Assembly: GCF_018919385.1 (NCBI RefSeq)
Contig: NZ_JAHLMF010000001.1
Coordinates: 248,001-312,000 of the forward strand
DNA from: Geomonas diazotrophica
GTDB lineage: Bacteria > Desulfobacterota > Desulfuromonadia > Geobacterales > Geobacteraceae
Reading direction: 5' to 3'
Length of the DNA: 64,000 nt
How positions within the stretch are numbered: position 1 is the first letter of the stretch; each line of letters opens with the position of its first letter. A model generated the notes under the pieces. The model did not search any database, was not told the origin of the DNA, and was given only the letters and a program-made list of their open reading frames with translations. Shown here in pieces: positions 8,516 to 16,965 of this stretch. The position numbers and the translations under genes were made by a program.

Positions 8516-9013
8516 ATGTTCTCGGACAACTTACTGGCAACCATCGGCACCAGCGGACCGGTCCTGGAAAAGACGCTGATCCAGGAGGTGAGAAAGATCT
8601 TCTCAACCATGATGGGGATGGACCACCTGCTGCATCTGCCGCTGGCAGTCAACCCGGCATCCAACTTCACGGATTGCATAAGCGCTCTCGTTGGGTTGGC
8701 CGGCGAATACAACGGGCTGGTCGGGCTGCACGTGTCGACCCAGTTGGCCCAGCGCCTGGCGGGACAGCTCCTCGACACCGAGGAGCCGAGCGAGGAAGAG
8801 GTCGAGGACGCCCTGGGAGAGCTCGCCAACGTCCTGGCCGGCGACTTCAAGCGCCACCTCTCCCCCGAGTCCCTGGCCATCCGGCTCTCCACCCCGTCCA
8901 TCGTCTCCGGGAAACAATACGCGATTCACGTGTCGAAGAAACCGGAGGTAATGACCCTGCTCTTCGATTCGGAGGACGATTGGTTCATGGTGGCACTGGC
9001 CGTGGAGCAGTAG
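8516..9013 (+). CDS. cheX: CheX-type chemotaxis phosphatase / CheC-like protein
   Basis: A 165-residue cytoplasmic protein of the CheC/CheX/FliY phosphatase fold, which dephosphorylates CheY-type receivers. The catalytic signature D/S-x3-E-x2-N is present as DALGELAN near residues 100-107 in the expected helix. The overall length and the Gly-x-x-VSTQLA strand match CheX. It has a strong GAGGAGG ribosome site. No chemotaxis operon surrounds it, so it probably acts on a receiver encoded elsewhere. Several chemoreceptors and receivers are present within 45 kb. Confidence 0.75.
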   Translation: MFSDNLLATIGTSGPVLEKTLIQEVRKIFSTMMGMDHLLHLPLAVNPASNFTDCISALVGLAGEYNGLVGLHVSTQLAQRLAGQLLDTEEPSEEEVEDALGELANVLAGDFKRHLSPESLAIRLSTPSIVSGKQYAIHVSKKPEVMTLLFDSEDDWFMVALAVEQ

Positions 9014-9061
9014 CTTGTCGTCTGGGAGCCCCTGGCCGGAACCCCGGTCGTTTCCGGTTTT

Positions 9062-9075
9062 TTGATCTAGATCAA
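9062..9075 (+). promoter_or_regulatory. Perfect FNR/CRP-family operator TTGATCTAGATCAA
   Basis: The 14-base site fits the FNR consensus TTGAT-N4-ATCAA without mismatch and is fully palindromic. It is centred about 75 bases before the ATG of the octaheme cytochrome. With class II geometry (centre at -41.5) the start point would fall near 9110, leaving a leader of about 34 bases. Oxygen- or nitrosative-stress-responsive regulation is inferred. Confidence 0.75.
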
Positions 9076-9143
9076 GGAATTCCTTCCCGGCATGTGGTTT
9101 ACATGTGCCCTGCTTTTTTACTTATTAATGGGGAGGAAATTAC

Positions 9144-10367
9144 ATGATTCATGGTTTGAGGAAGCTGGGAGGGGCGCTGGCGCTGGTGCTGATGCTGGCC
9201 GGGGCCGCCTTCGCAGGGAAGAGCAACTGTATCACCTGTCACGAGAAGGTGACGCCGAACATCGTCAAGGACTTCCTGTCCGGCGAGATGGGCAAAAGCG
9301 GCAGCGTCGACTGCTCCAGCTGCCACGGCACCGCCCACCAGAGCGCCAAAGACGTCGCCAAGGTGACCATGCCGACCGAGAAGACCTGCAAGGAGTGCCA
9401 CACCAAGCAGCACGACCAGTACGCCTCCGGCAAGCACGCCGCCGCCTGGGTGGCGATGGACGCCATGCCGACCAACAAGATCCAGCCCCACGCCTACATC
9501 CAGGGGATGAAGGGCTGCGGCGGCTGCCACAAGGTCGGTATCCGCGACGAGAAGTCCCGCGCCGACGGGCAGTACGGCTCCCCCTGCAACTCCTGCCACA
9601 CCCGCCACAAGTTCAGCAAGGCCGAGGCGAAGAAGCCGGAAGCCTGCCGCACCTGCCACATGGGCTTCGATCACCCGCAGTGGGAGATGTGGTCCAACTC
9701 CAAGCACGGCTCCATCTACCAGATGGAAGGTGACACCGGCCGCGCACCCACCTGCCAGACCTGCCACATGAGCGACGGCGACCACAACGTGATGACCTCC
9801 TGGGGCTTCCTGGCGCTGCGCCTCCCCGAAGAGGACGCCGAGTGGATGGGATACCGCGTCACCATACTGAAAGGTCTCGGGGTACTCGACCCGGCAGGAA
9901 AGCCGACCGGCCGCCTGGAACTGGTCAAGGCGGGCAAGGTGGCGCGCCTCAGCAAGGAAGAGTGGCAGGCGTCCCGCGACAAGATGATCGGGATCTGCAG
10001 CAAGTGCCACAGCGCGACCTACGCGAAGACCCAGCTCGGCAACGCCGACCAGATGATCAAAGAGGCGGACAAGCTGATGGCCGAGGCGATCACCATCGTG
10101 GCCGACCTGTACGAGAAGGGGATCATCAAGCCGCAGAAAGGGCAGCCGGCGTATCCGGACCTGCTCACCTTCTACGACACCAGGACCCCGATCGAGCAGA
10201 CCCTGTACGTGATGTTCCTGGAGCACCGCATGCGTGCCTTCCAGGGGGCGTTCCACATGAACCCCGACTACGTCACCTGGTACGGCCTGGCCGAACTGCA
10301 GAAGGACCTGGTGGATATCAAGGCGGACGCCGCCGCGATGATCCGCGAGTCCGGCCACAAGAAGTAG
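9144..10367 (+). CDS. Octaheme c-type cytochrome of the hydroxylamine-oxidoreductase-like family
   Basis: A 407-residue periplasmic protein with a Sec signal (cleavage after AGAAFA). It has eight CXXCH motifs: CITCH, CSSCH, CKECH, CGGCH, CNSCH, CRTCH, CQTCH and CSKCH (about residues 29-289). A helical C-terminal tail with YPDLLTFYDTR and MNPDYVTWYG follows. This matches the HAO/epsilon-HAO octaheme family, whose members interconvert hydroxylamine, nitrite and ammonium. The direction here cannot be read. A reductive or detoxifying role is likely in an anaerobe, and an FNR-type box upstream fits that. It has a GGGGAGG ribosome site and is followed by a strong terminator, so it is monocistronic. 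Confidence 0.85.
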   Translation: MIHGLRKLGGALALVLMLAGAAFAGKSNCITCHEKVTPNIVKDFLSGEMGKSGSVDCSSCHGTAHQSAKDVAKVTMPTEKTCKECHTKQHDQYASGKHAAAWVAMDAMPTNKIQPHAYIQGMKGCGGCHKVGIRDEKSRADGQYGSPCNSCHTRHKFSKAEAKKPEACRTCHMGFDHPQWEMWSNSKHGSIYQMEGDTGRAPTCQTCHMSDGDHNVMTSWGFLALRLPEEDAEWMGYRVTILKGLGVLDPAGKPTGRLELVKAGKVARLSKEEWQASRDKMIGICSKCHSATYAKTQLGNADQMIKEADKLMAEAITIVADLYEKGIIKPQKGQPAYPDLLTFYDTRTPIEQTLYVMFLEHRMRAFQGAFHMNPDYVTWYGLAELQKDLVDIKADAAAMIRESGHKK

Positions 10368-10396
10368 CACCACGACAGACGGCAAAGCTGTCACTG

Positions 10397-10428
10397 CAGC
10401 GGGGCGTCCCGGACGCCCCGCTGTTTTT
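10397..10428 (+). terminator. Rho-independent terminator of the octaheme cytochrome gene
   Basis: CAGCGGGGCGTCC pairs with GGACGCCCCGCTG (10397-10423), with almost no loop, followed by five T. Confidence 0.9.
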
Positions 10429-10573
10429 GCGCCCGGCGCGCCAGTCGCGTCGCCGCCGAGTTGACGCAACAACCGGTCGGCAATTTCGAAACCAGCAACG
10501 GAAAAAGTCACATTGCATGGGTGGATAACGGCGCTACACTCACTAGGTTTCCATCAAATTGCGGAGGTGACTT

Positions 10574-10993
10574 ATGGTGAAGAAGCTCATGCTGGCAATG
10601 GCGATCCTTTCCCTCATCTGCGCCTGTGCGGTACCACGCGCAAAGCTCGACTCCAACCCCGCTTACAGTTCCCATCACTTCAGCAATCACGAACTCGACA
10701 TCTCCTGGAAAGCGGAAAACACCGACAAGGGGATGCGCATCGACGGTACCCTCAAGAACGTGCGACCGGATCTCCCCTACACCTCTTTGCAGTTGACCGC
10801 CAAGCTGCTCGATGACAGCGGCAAGGAACTCGGCAAGGGAACCAAGAACTTCGAGGGTCGCTTCACGGGGAGTGAAGCTTTCACCATGGATATCCCCCTC
10901 CCCCGGCCGGAAAGCGTGAAGCGGGTGAATTTCTCCTACTCCTACGGAACGACCGAGGATTTCCACCGCGACGATTTCAACAGCGTCCCGTAG
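10574..10993 (+). CDS. Small lipoprotein
   Basis: A 139-residue protein with a type II signal peptide. The lipobox-like ICAC gives a lipidated Cys near residue 19, although an additional Cys two residues earlier makes the site slightly atypical. The mature part is a single beta-rich domain with alternating hydrophobic strands (for example YTSLQLTAKLLDDSG) and looks like a small immunoglobulin-like or FxLYD-type fold. No function is recognised. It has a GGAGGTGA ribosome site and its own terminator at 11021. Confidence 0.75.
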   Translation: MVKKLMLAMAILSLICACAVPRAKLDSNPAYSSHHFSNHELDISWKAENTDKGMRIDGTLKNVRPDLPYTSLQLTAKLLDDSGKELGKGTKNFEGRFTGSEAFTMDIPLPRPESVKRVNFSYSYGTTEDFHRDDFNSVP

Positions 10994-11019
10994 CGCTCGA
11001 CGCCACCCTCCCCAAAACG

Positions 11020-11049
11020 AAGGCCCTTGGCACAGCCAAGGGCCTTTTT
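11020..11049 (+). terminator. Rho-independent terminator after the small lipoprotein gene
   Basis: AAGGCCCTTGGC and GCCAAGGGCCTT form a perfect stem around a short CA-type loop, followed by five T. The stem could also serve the small minus-strand gene at 11094-11243, because its other side carries an A-run. Confidence 0.85.
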
Positions 11050-11093
11050 CCCGCACCCATACCCGCAGACCCGCATCGCCTCAAGCTGCCCCT

Positions 11094-11243
11094 CTACCGG
11101 GGTTTGTCTCGTCTCCAGCCGCGCCACTCGCCGCGGCGCAGTGCCTTGAAGGAACCTATCAGCACTTCGGCGGGAATCACCAGGAGCCAAATGGTCAGGA
11201 CGACCGCTATGATGATCAGGAGCACAAGCAGTATCGTTTTCAT
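11094..11243 (-). CDS. Small single-span membrane protein (49 residues)
   Basis: A short minus-strand gene of 50 codons including the stop. It begins at an ATG with GGGAGGC about 13 bases upstream. Residues 4-26 are an uninterrupted hydrophobic helix (leucine/isoleucine/valine, one Trp). The C-terminal half is short and strongly basic, with several Arg and Trp residues and a KALRRGEWRGWRRD patch, so it should be cytoplasmic. Nothing is recognised. The coherent topology, clean ribosome site and position between two terminated plus-strand genes argue that it is real. Confidence 0.55.
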   Translation of the reverse strand: MKTILLVLLIIIAVVLTIWLLVIPAEVLIGSFKALRRGEWRGWRRDKPR

Positions 11244-11427
11244 TATAAGCCGCCTTTGCCTCCCTTAATAAGACCTTACCACAAGGCTCTTCACATGAAC
11301 AAGCTGCCCTCCCCGCCCCCCGCATTCACAGGGCGGGATTCTACGGTATCATTCATCTCTGGTTCTCCGCCCGATACCAGCCGTGCTGCGCGCCCCTTCG
11401 CAAGGGGCGCGTCAAGGAGGGGCCGTT

Positions 11428-14166
11428 ATGTCTGAAACCGGCGCAGCCATACCGGAAAGACTGCAGGATGACCTGGACTACCTGATGGAGTGCCTGGCCG
11501 AGATGTTCAACGGGCTGGGCGAGTCGCAGCTCGCGGCCTGCCTGCCGAAGACCGGCTCGGTTGCTCCTTCCGAGGACTGCAAGTTCGTCAGGGCCTGGTC
11601 CATAGCGTTTCAGCTGCTCAGCATGGCGGAGGAGAACTTCGCGGTGCAGACACGGCGGACGGTGGAGGCCGGCCAGGGTCTGGTGGCCGAACCGGGCCTT
11701 TGGGGACGGGTGCTGGAAAAGCTCAACCGCAGCGGGGTGCCGCAGGAACAGGTTGCGTACCTTTTGGGACAGATCAGGGTGGAGCCGGTACTGACCGCCC
11801 ACCCCACCGAGGCCAAGCGGGCCTCGGTACTGAGACACCTGCGCGAACTCTACCTCTTGCTGGTCAAGCGGGAGAACACGGTCTGGACCCCCCTGGAGCG
11901 GGACGAGATCCGCAAAGAGATCGTGGCCATGCTGGAGCGGCTCTGGCATACCGGCGAGATCCACCTGGAAAAGCCGAAGGTCTTGAACGAACTGGCGACC
12001 ATCATCTACCACCTGCGCGAGATCTTTCCCCAGGCGATCTCGATCCTGGACAAGAGGATCTGCCGCGCCTGGCGCGAGACGGGGCTGACCAGGCCCCTCT
12101 CTCCGCTCACCGACCGCCTCCCCCGAGTCTCCTTCAGCACCTGGGTGGGGGGGGACCGGGACGGGCACCCCCTGGTGACCGCCGAGGTCACCGCCGCCAC
12201 CCTGAGGGAACTGAGGCTGAACGCGTTACTGCTGATCCACGGGCAGCTCACCACCCTCGGGAGCAGGCTCAGCATCTCCCGGCTGCTGCTTCCCCCTCCC
12301 CCCGAGCTCTCCGGGCGCCTGGAGATGCTTGCCGCGACGACCGGGGCACTGGGCGTCGAGGCGCTCAAGCGCAACCCGGAGGAGCCCTGGCGCCAGCTGG
12401 TGAACCTTATGAAGGCCAGGCTCCCGGTCGACGTCACCGGGAAAGAGGAGACCCTTTGCGGCGACTCCGGCGCCCGCTACTGCCGCTCCGGCGAACTCGA
12501 GGAGGACCTGCGCCTGCTCAGGGACACCCTGGTGGCGACGGGGGCCACCCGGCTCGCCCTTGCCGACGTGGTGCCGGTGCTGCGCAGCGTGGAGGTGTTC
12601 GGCTTCCACCTGGCCTCGCTGGACATCAGGCAGAACAGCGCCTTCCACGACAAGGCGGTGGAACAGCTCATGGCTGCGGCCGGGATGACTGAACGAGGCT
12701 TTTCGCAGTGGCAGGAGCCGGAGCGTCTCGCCTTTCTGGACCGGGAGCTCGCCTCGCCCCGTCCCTTCCTCCTCCCGGACGCAAGCCCCGGCAATGAAGC
12801 AGAGAGCGTGATCAGCTGCTATCGCGTGCTGGCGGCCCAGATCCGAAACTACGGCTCCGAGTCGCTGGGGGCCCTCATCGTCAGCATGACCCGCTCCCTC
12901 ACCGACCTCCTGGTGGTCTACCTCCTGGCGCGCGAGGCGGGCCTCGCGGTGCGCACGGGACAGGGACTGGCCTGCCTCCTCCCCGTGGTCCCCCTCTTCG
13001 AGACCATCAACGACCTCGCCGGCAGCGCCGTCATCCTGGAACAGTTTCTGGAGCATCCCATGACCCGCCGCACCCTGGCCCTTCTCTGCGGCGGGGAGCC
13101 GGTGCAGCAGGTCATGGTCGGGTACAGCGACAGCAACAAGGATGGCGGGATCATGGCGAGCCTGTGGGGGCTGTACCGCGCCCAGGAGGCCATGCTGGCA
13201 GCGGGGCGGCGCCAGGGGGTGCGGCTGCGCTTCTTCCACGGCAGGGGGGGCACCATCAGCCGCGGGGCCGGCCCCACGAGCCGCTTCCTGCGCGGGCTGC
13301 CGGAGGGGTCGGCCGCGGGGGACCTGCGCCTGACCGAGCAGGGCGAGGTCATCTCCCAGAAGTACTCCAACCCGCTGAACGCCGCCTACCACCTGGAACT
13401 TCTGCTGGCCGGAACGGCCGGCGTCAGCATCCCGCGGCGCGGCGCCCCCGGACCGGGGCACCCGCTGGAGCCGGTCATGGACCGCCTTGCCGAGCGGAGC
13501 CGGTCGGCGTACCGGCAGTTGCTGGAGAGCGACGGGTTCGTCACCTTCTTCCGCCAGGCCACCCCCATCGACGTCATCGAATCGAGCAGCATAGGCTCCC
13601 GCCCGGCGCGCCGCACCGCCCAGGCGAGCCTCGCCGACCTCCGGGCCATCCCGTGGGTCTTCAGCTGGAGCCAGGCCCGCTACTTCCTCTCCGGCTGGTA
13701 CGGCATCGGCTGCGCGCTCGAGGAGCTCATGAACCAGGAGCCGTCCCTGTTCGGCGAGCTGGTCCGCAACTGCCAGAGCTGGACCGTCTTGCACTACATC
13801 ATCAGCAACGCCGCCACCAGCGTCGCCAGCGCCAATCTCGAGATCATGCGGCGCTACGCCGCACTGGTCCACGACCAGGCGATACGGGAGCAGATCTTTT
13901 CCGCCATCGGCGGCGAGTACCAACGCACCGTCAGGATGCTCGAGGAGATCTACGGCGGGTCGCTGGCCGAGCGGCGCGCCGCCGTGCACAGCTCGCTTGC
14001 CCGGCGCGAGGACGCCCTCAAGGTGCTGCACGAGCGACAGATCGCCCTGCTGCGCCAATGGCGCCACCTAGGCGCCCACCAGAACAAGGAGATGTCTTCC
14101 CAACTGCTGTTCCGGCTCCTGGAGACCGTGAACGCCATCGCCGCCGGACTGGGCACAACCGGCTAG
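11428..14166 (+). CDS. ppc: Phosphoenolpyruvate carboxylase
   Basis: A 912-residue enzyme making oxaloacetate from phosphoenolpyruvate and bicarbonate, an anaplerotic step. The ATG at 11428 follows AAGGAGG. Catalytic signatures are present: TAHPTEAKR near residue 125 (catalytic His), GYSDSNKDGG near 565, FHGRGGTISRG near 604 (the flexible Arg loop), LTEQGEVISQKY near 635, and a C-terminal AAGLGTTG tail where many homologues have an RNTG ending. Length is typical of bacterial PEPC. It stands alone. A perfect 22-base palindrome lies 46 bases after the stop. Confidence 0.97.
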   Translation: MSETGAAIPERLQDDLDYLMECLAEMFNGLGESQLAACLPKTGSVAPSEDCKFVRAWSIAFQLLSMAEENFAVQTRRTVEAGQGLVAEPGLWGRVLEKLNRSGVPQEQVAYLLGQIRVEPVLTAHPTEAKRASVLRHLRELYLLLVKRENTVWTPLERDEIRKEIVAMLERLWHTGEIHLEKPKVLNELATIIYHLREIFPQAISILDKRICRAWRETGLTRPLSPLTDRLPRVSFSTWVGGDRDGHPLVTAEVTAATLRELRLNALLLIHGQLTTLGSRLSISRLLLPPPPELSGRLEMLAATTGALGVEALKRNPEEPWRQLVNLMKARLPVDVTGKEETLCGDSGARYCRSGELEEDLRLLRDTLVATGATRLALADVVPVLRSVEVFGFHLASLDIRQNSAFHDKAVEQLMAAAGMTERGFSQWQEPERLAFLDRELASPRPFLLPDASPGNEAESVISCYRVLAAQIRNYGSESLGALIVSMTRSLTDLLVVYLLAREAGLAVRTGQGLACLLPVVPLFETINDLAGSAVILEQFLEHPMTRRTLALLCGGEPVQQVMVGYSDSNKDGGIMASLWGLYRAQEAMLAAGRRQGVRLRFFHGRGGTISRGAGPTSRFLRGLPEGSAAGDLRLTEQGEVISQKYSNPLNAAYHLELLLAGTAGVSIPRRGAPGPGHPLEPVMDRLAERSRSAYRQLLESDGFVTFFRQATPIDVIESSSIGSRPARRTAQASLADLRAIPWVFSWSQARYFLSGWYGIGCALEELMNQEPSLFGELVRNCQSWTVLHYIISNAATSVASANLEIMRRYAALVHDQAIREQIFSAIGGEYQRTVRMLEEIYGGSLAERRAAVHSSLARREDALKVLHERQIALLRQWRHLGAHQNKEMSSQLLFRLLETVNAIAAGLGTTG

Positions 14167-14212
14167 CCCCGCTACCCGCCTCTCCTCCCGGACTTTCCTC
14201 ATCTCCCCTCTC

Positions 14213-14234
14213 TCCCGGCTCGATCGAGCCGGGA
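14213..14234. repeat. Perfect 22-base palindrome after ppc
   Basis: TCCCGGCTCGA and TCGAGCCGGGA are exact inverted arms without a loop. No T-run follows directly (AGCGGTTTCTC), so this is either a weak terminator or a protein-binding palindrome. Confidence 0.5.
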
Positions 14235-14410
14235 AGCGGTTTCTCTCACCCTGATGGGATAATGCGAAGGTGCCATCTCCACTTTTCCTCATGAGGTTCG
14301 CGACGCTTTCTCCTTTAGAAAAGCGATATTGCGTCGAATAGCCTCACAGGTCGTGCGGGAATCTTGCCGCGCGTCGACCGTTGCATCCCCCGCCGCACAG
14401 GAGCCTTACC

Positions 14411-16831
14411 GTGACCATCAAAGCCAAGCTGATCCTGAATGCCACCATCGTGCTCATCGCCGTGGCTGCCGTTTCCGTCGCCAGTTTCCTCAGCATGAAC
14501 TCGATCAAGGGCAAACTCTCGTACCTCACCGAGAAAAGCACCCCCTACCAGGTCCGCACCATGGAGTTCCAAAGGGCGTTACAGGGAGCGACTGCCGACC
14601 TGGTCAAGGTGGGAGCGGCCCGCAGCCAGGCCGAGTTCGCCGCCGCCAAGGGGGAGGCGCTGAAGTCGCTCGCGGAAGTGTCAGGCACCCAGGCAAAACT
14701 CGAGGCGGTTTCCGGCGAGAAACTGGAGGCGTCCGCGGAATTCAACAGCATCGCCGAAGAGCTCTTCGCCACCATGACCGCCCGGCTCGCCTCGGAGCAG
14801 GAATCCGCCCGGGCACACGCCATGATCGTGGAGAAAAGCCGGGAGGCGAGTGCCCGGCTCCAGGACCTGGAGGGGAAAGTCAGGAGCCTGCAGCAGTCAA
14901 GCTCATCGGCCTACGCCAAAGCCAACGACGAGGCGGACAAGACCTCCAAGAACATCGCCAGCATAGAGACGCTCAAGGTCTCCCTGAAGGAGCTTCGCTA
15001 CCTCCTCTACGACATGCAGCGGGCGCCCGAGAAAAAGCAGATCCAGAACCAGTACCTGGCCACCCAGAAGAAAATCCAGCAAAACGGCAACATCCGCAAC
15101 AACAGGAAGATCGGCGGCCAGTTCGCCCTCTTCAGCTCCAAGACCGAACAGTTCATGAAGATCATGGCGGAGGGTGACCCGCGCCGGACCGAGGCGCAGC
15201 TCAAAGAGGCGCTGGACGCGCTCTCCGAGGTGGAGGACGAGATCGAGGATGAGGTCGACAAGTCCCAGTTGCAGGTCGGCAGGATCTCCGGAAAGCTTCC
15301 CGGCTACCTCTCCCGCGCCAACGCGGCGGTAAACGTCCTGTCCGGCAACACCGAGCTCGTTTCCCTGGGCAAGTCGCTCGAGGGGCTTTCGGGCCGACTG
15401 TTCTTCGCCAACACGCAGAAGGAACTCGATGCCGTCGCGGCGGAGTTCAACCAGCAGTACGCCCGGCTTGCCACGGTGGAGAAATCGGTCGCCTCCCTGC
15501 TGCAGACCGCCGGGGCGGAGCGCGAGATGCGCATCCTGAACGGCGTCTCCGCCTCCCTGGCAGGCGTGCGGGAGACCGTATTCGCCTCCGACGGCATCGT
15601 CGCCAAACTGCGCCAGAAGATGCAGCTCCAGGAAAAAGCGGAGCAAGGGGGGGCCAGGCTGCGCGACGTGGTTGCCAGGCAGGCGGAACAGGGGAAAAAG
15701 ACCGTATCAGCGGCGCAGGAGGGACAGGAGCAGGCCATCGGCACGGTGAACCGCACCATCCGCTTCAGCATGACGCTGATCCTGGTGATAGCCGTCACCA
15801 CCGCCCTGATCGGGAACCTGGTCGGCATGTGGATCTTCCGCAGCATCTCGCGTCCGATTGCACAACTGGTCGCGACGGCCGAGCAGGCCGCCGAGGGGAA
15901 CCTTGCCGTAACCCTCTCGGCGACCGGCAGCGACGAGGTGGGCCGGGTGCAGGGGGCCATGGCGCGCATGCTCTCGAGCCTCAGGGAGGTGATGGTAAGG
16001 ATCGGGGCGGCAACAAGCACGCTCGCCGCCAGTTCCGATCAGATGGCCGCTACGGCGGAGATCCTCGAGCAGGGCGCGACCCGCCAGGAGCACCGGGTCC
16101 ACGATTCCGCCACGGCCATGGCGCAGATGAACGCCACCACCGCGAACATGGCCCAGAGCACCGCGCAGACTGCCGGCGCCGCCGACACCATGAAGGAGAT
16201 CGCCCGGGAGGGAAAGCGCGCCATGCAGCTCACCGCGCAAGAGTTGCAGCGCTTCGCGCATACCTTCTCCGAGACAGCCGGCATGGTGGAGCAGCTAAGC
16301 GGCCAGTCCGCCCAGATCAGCGAGATCGGGATACTCATCAGGGACATCGCCGACCAGACCAACCTGCTCGCGCTGAATGCCGCCATCGAGGCCGCCCGTG
16401 CCGGCGAGCAGGGGAGAGGGTTTGCAGTGGTGGCCGACAGCGTGAGGGAACTGGCAGAGCGCACCGCCGTCGCCACCGCCGATATCAACCAGACGGTGCG
16501 GGTGATGCAGGAAAGCGTGAACCGCTCAGTTGCCAAGATGGGTGAGGAACGGGCCGCGGTCGGCGCCATCCTGGGCAGCGTCCAGGAGACGGAGCAGGCC
16601 ATAGACCGTATCGCGAGCTACGTAGACCAGGTAAACGAGATGGTGCGGCGCATCGCGGTCGCAACCGAGGAACAGTCGGCAACGAGCAGCGAGGTCGCCG
16701 GCAACGTGGACGAGATCGCCGGGCTCACCCGCGAACTGCGGACGGCCTGCAGCGGCATCCGGGAATCGTCCGACGGGCTTTCGAGCCTGGCCGGCGATCT
16801 GAAGGGGATGGTGGGGTGGTTCAGGGTCTGA
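14411..16831 (+). CDS. Methyl-accepting chemotaxis protein with very large periplasmic domain
   Basis: An 806-residue chemoreceptor. The likely start is GTG at 14411, with AGGAG seven bases upstream. In-frame codons before it lack a ribosome site. Residues 8-28 form TM1. About 30-450 is an unusually long, coiled-coil-rich periplasmic domain. TM2 is near 453-478, followed by HAMP (to about 530) and the signalling domain. The hairpin tip [20 protein letters not shown] is intact. Next to it the usual EVRxLAER reads SVRELAER. No C-terminal methyltransferase-docking pentapeptide is seen. The ligand is unknown. No other chemotaxis genes are adjacent, and a terminator follows at 16860. Confidence 0.93.
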   Translation: MTIKAKLILNATIVLIAVAAVSVASFLSMNSIKGKLSYLTEKSTPYQVRTMEFQRALQGATADLVKVGAARSQAEFAAAKGEALKSLAEVSGTQAKLEAVSGEKLEASAEFNSIAEELFATMTARLASEQESARAHAMIVEKSREASARLQDLEGKVRSLQQSSSSAYAKANDEADKTSKNIASIETLKVSLKELRYLLYDMQRAPEKKQIQNQYLATQKKIQQNGNIRNNRKIGGQFALFSSKTEQFMKIMAEGDPRRTEAQLKEALDALSEVEDEIEDEVDKSQLQVGRISGKLPGYLSRANAAVNVLSGNTELVSLGKSLEGLSGRLFFANTQKELDAVAAEFNQQYARLATVEKSVASLLQTAGAEREMRILNGVSASLAGVRETVFASDGIVAKLRQKMQLQEKAEQGGARLRDVVARQAEQGKKTVSAAQEGQEQAIGTVNRTIRFSMTLILVIAVTTALIGNLVGMWIFRSISRPIAQLVATAEQAAEGNLAVTLSATGSDEVGRVQGAMARMLSSLREVMVRIGAATSTLAASSDQMAATAEILEQGATRQEHRVHDSATAMAQMNATTANMAQSTAQTAGAADTMKEIAREGKRAMQLTAQELQRFAHTFSETAGMVEQLSGQSAQISEIGILIRDIADQTNLLALNAAIEAARAGEQGRGFAVVADSVRELAERTAVATADINQTVRVMQESVNRSVAKMGEERAAVGAILGSVQETEQAIDRIASYVDQVNEMVRRIAVATEEQSATSSEVAGNVDEIAGLTRELRTACSGIRESSDGLSSLAGDLKGMVGWFRV

Positions 16832-16859
16832 CCCTACCCCTCCGTGAGCGGACACAGCG

Positions 16860-16892
16860 AAGGCCCCCTTGCTCTTGCCAGGGGGCCTTTTG
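16860..16892. terminator. Terminator between chemoreceptor and multicopper oxidase genes
   Basis: AAGGCCCCCT and AGGGGGCCTT arms surround a TGCTCTTGCC loop, followed by TTTTGC on the plus strand. It is placed between convergent genes, so it may serve both. Confidence 0.75.
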
Positions 16893-16965
16893 CATTGCTG
16901 CTGGTCGGGAAAAAAATCCCCGGGGAGGAGGACCAGCACCTCCTCCCCAGGCAGGACGGCTGATG

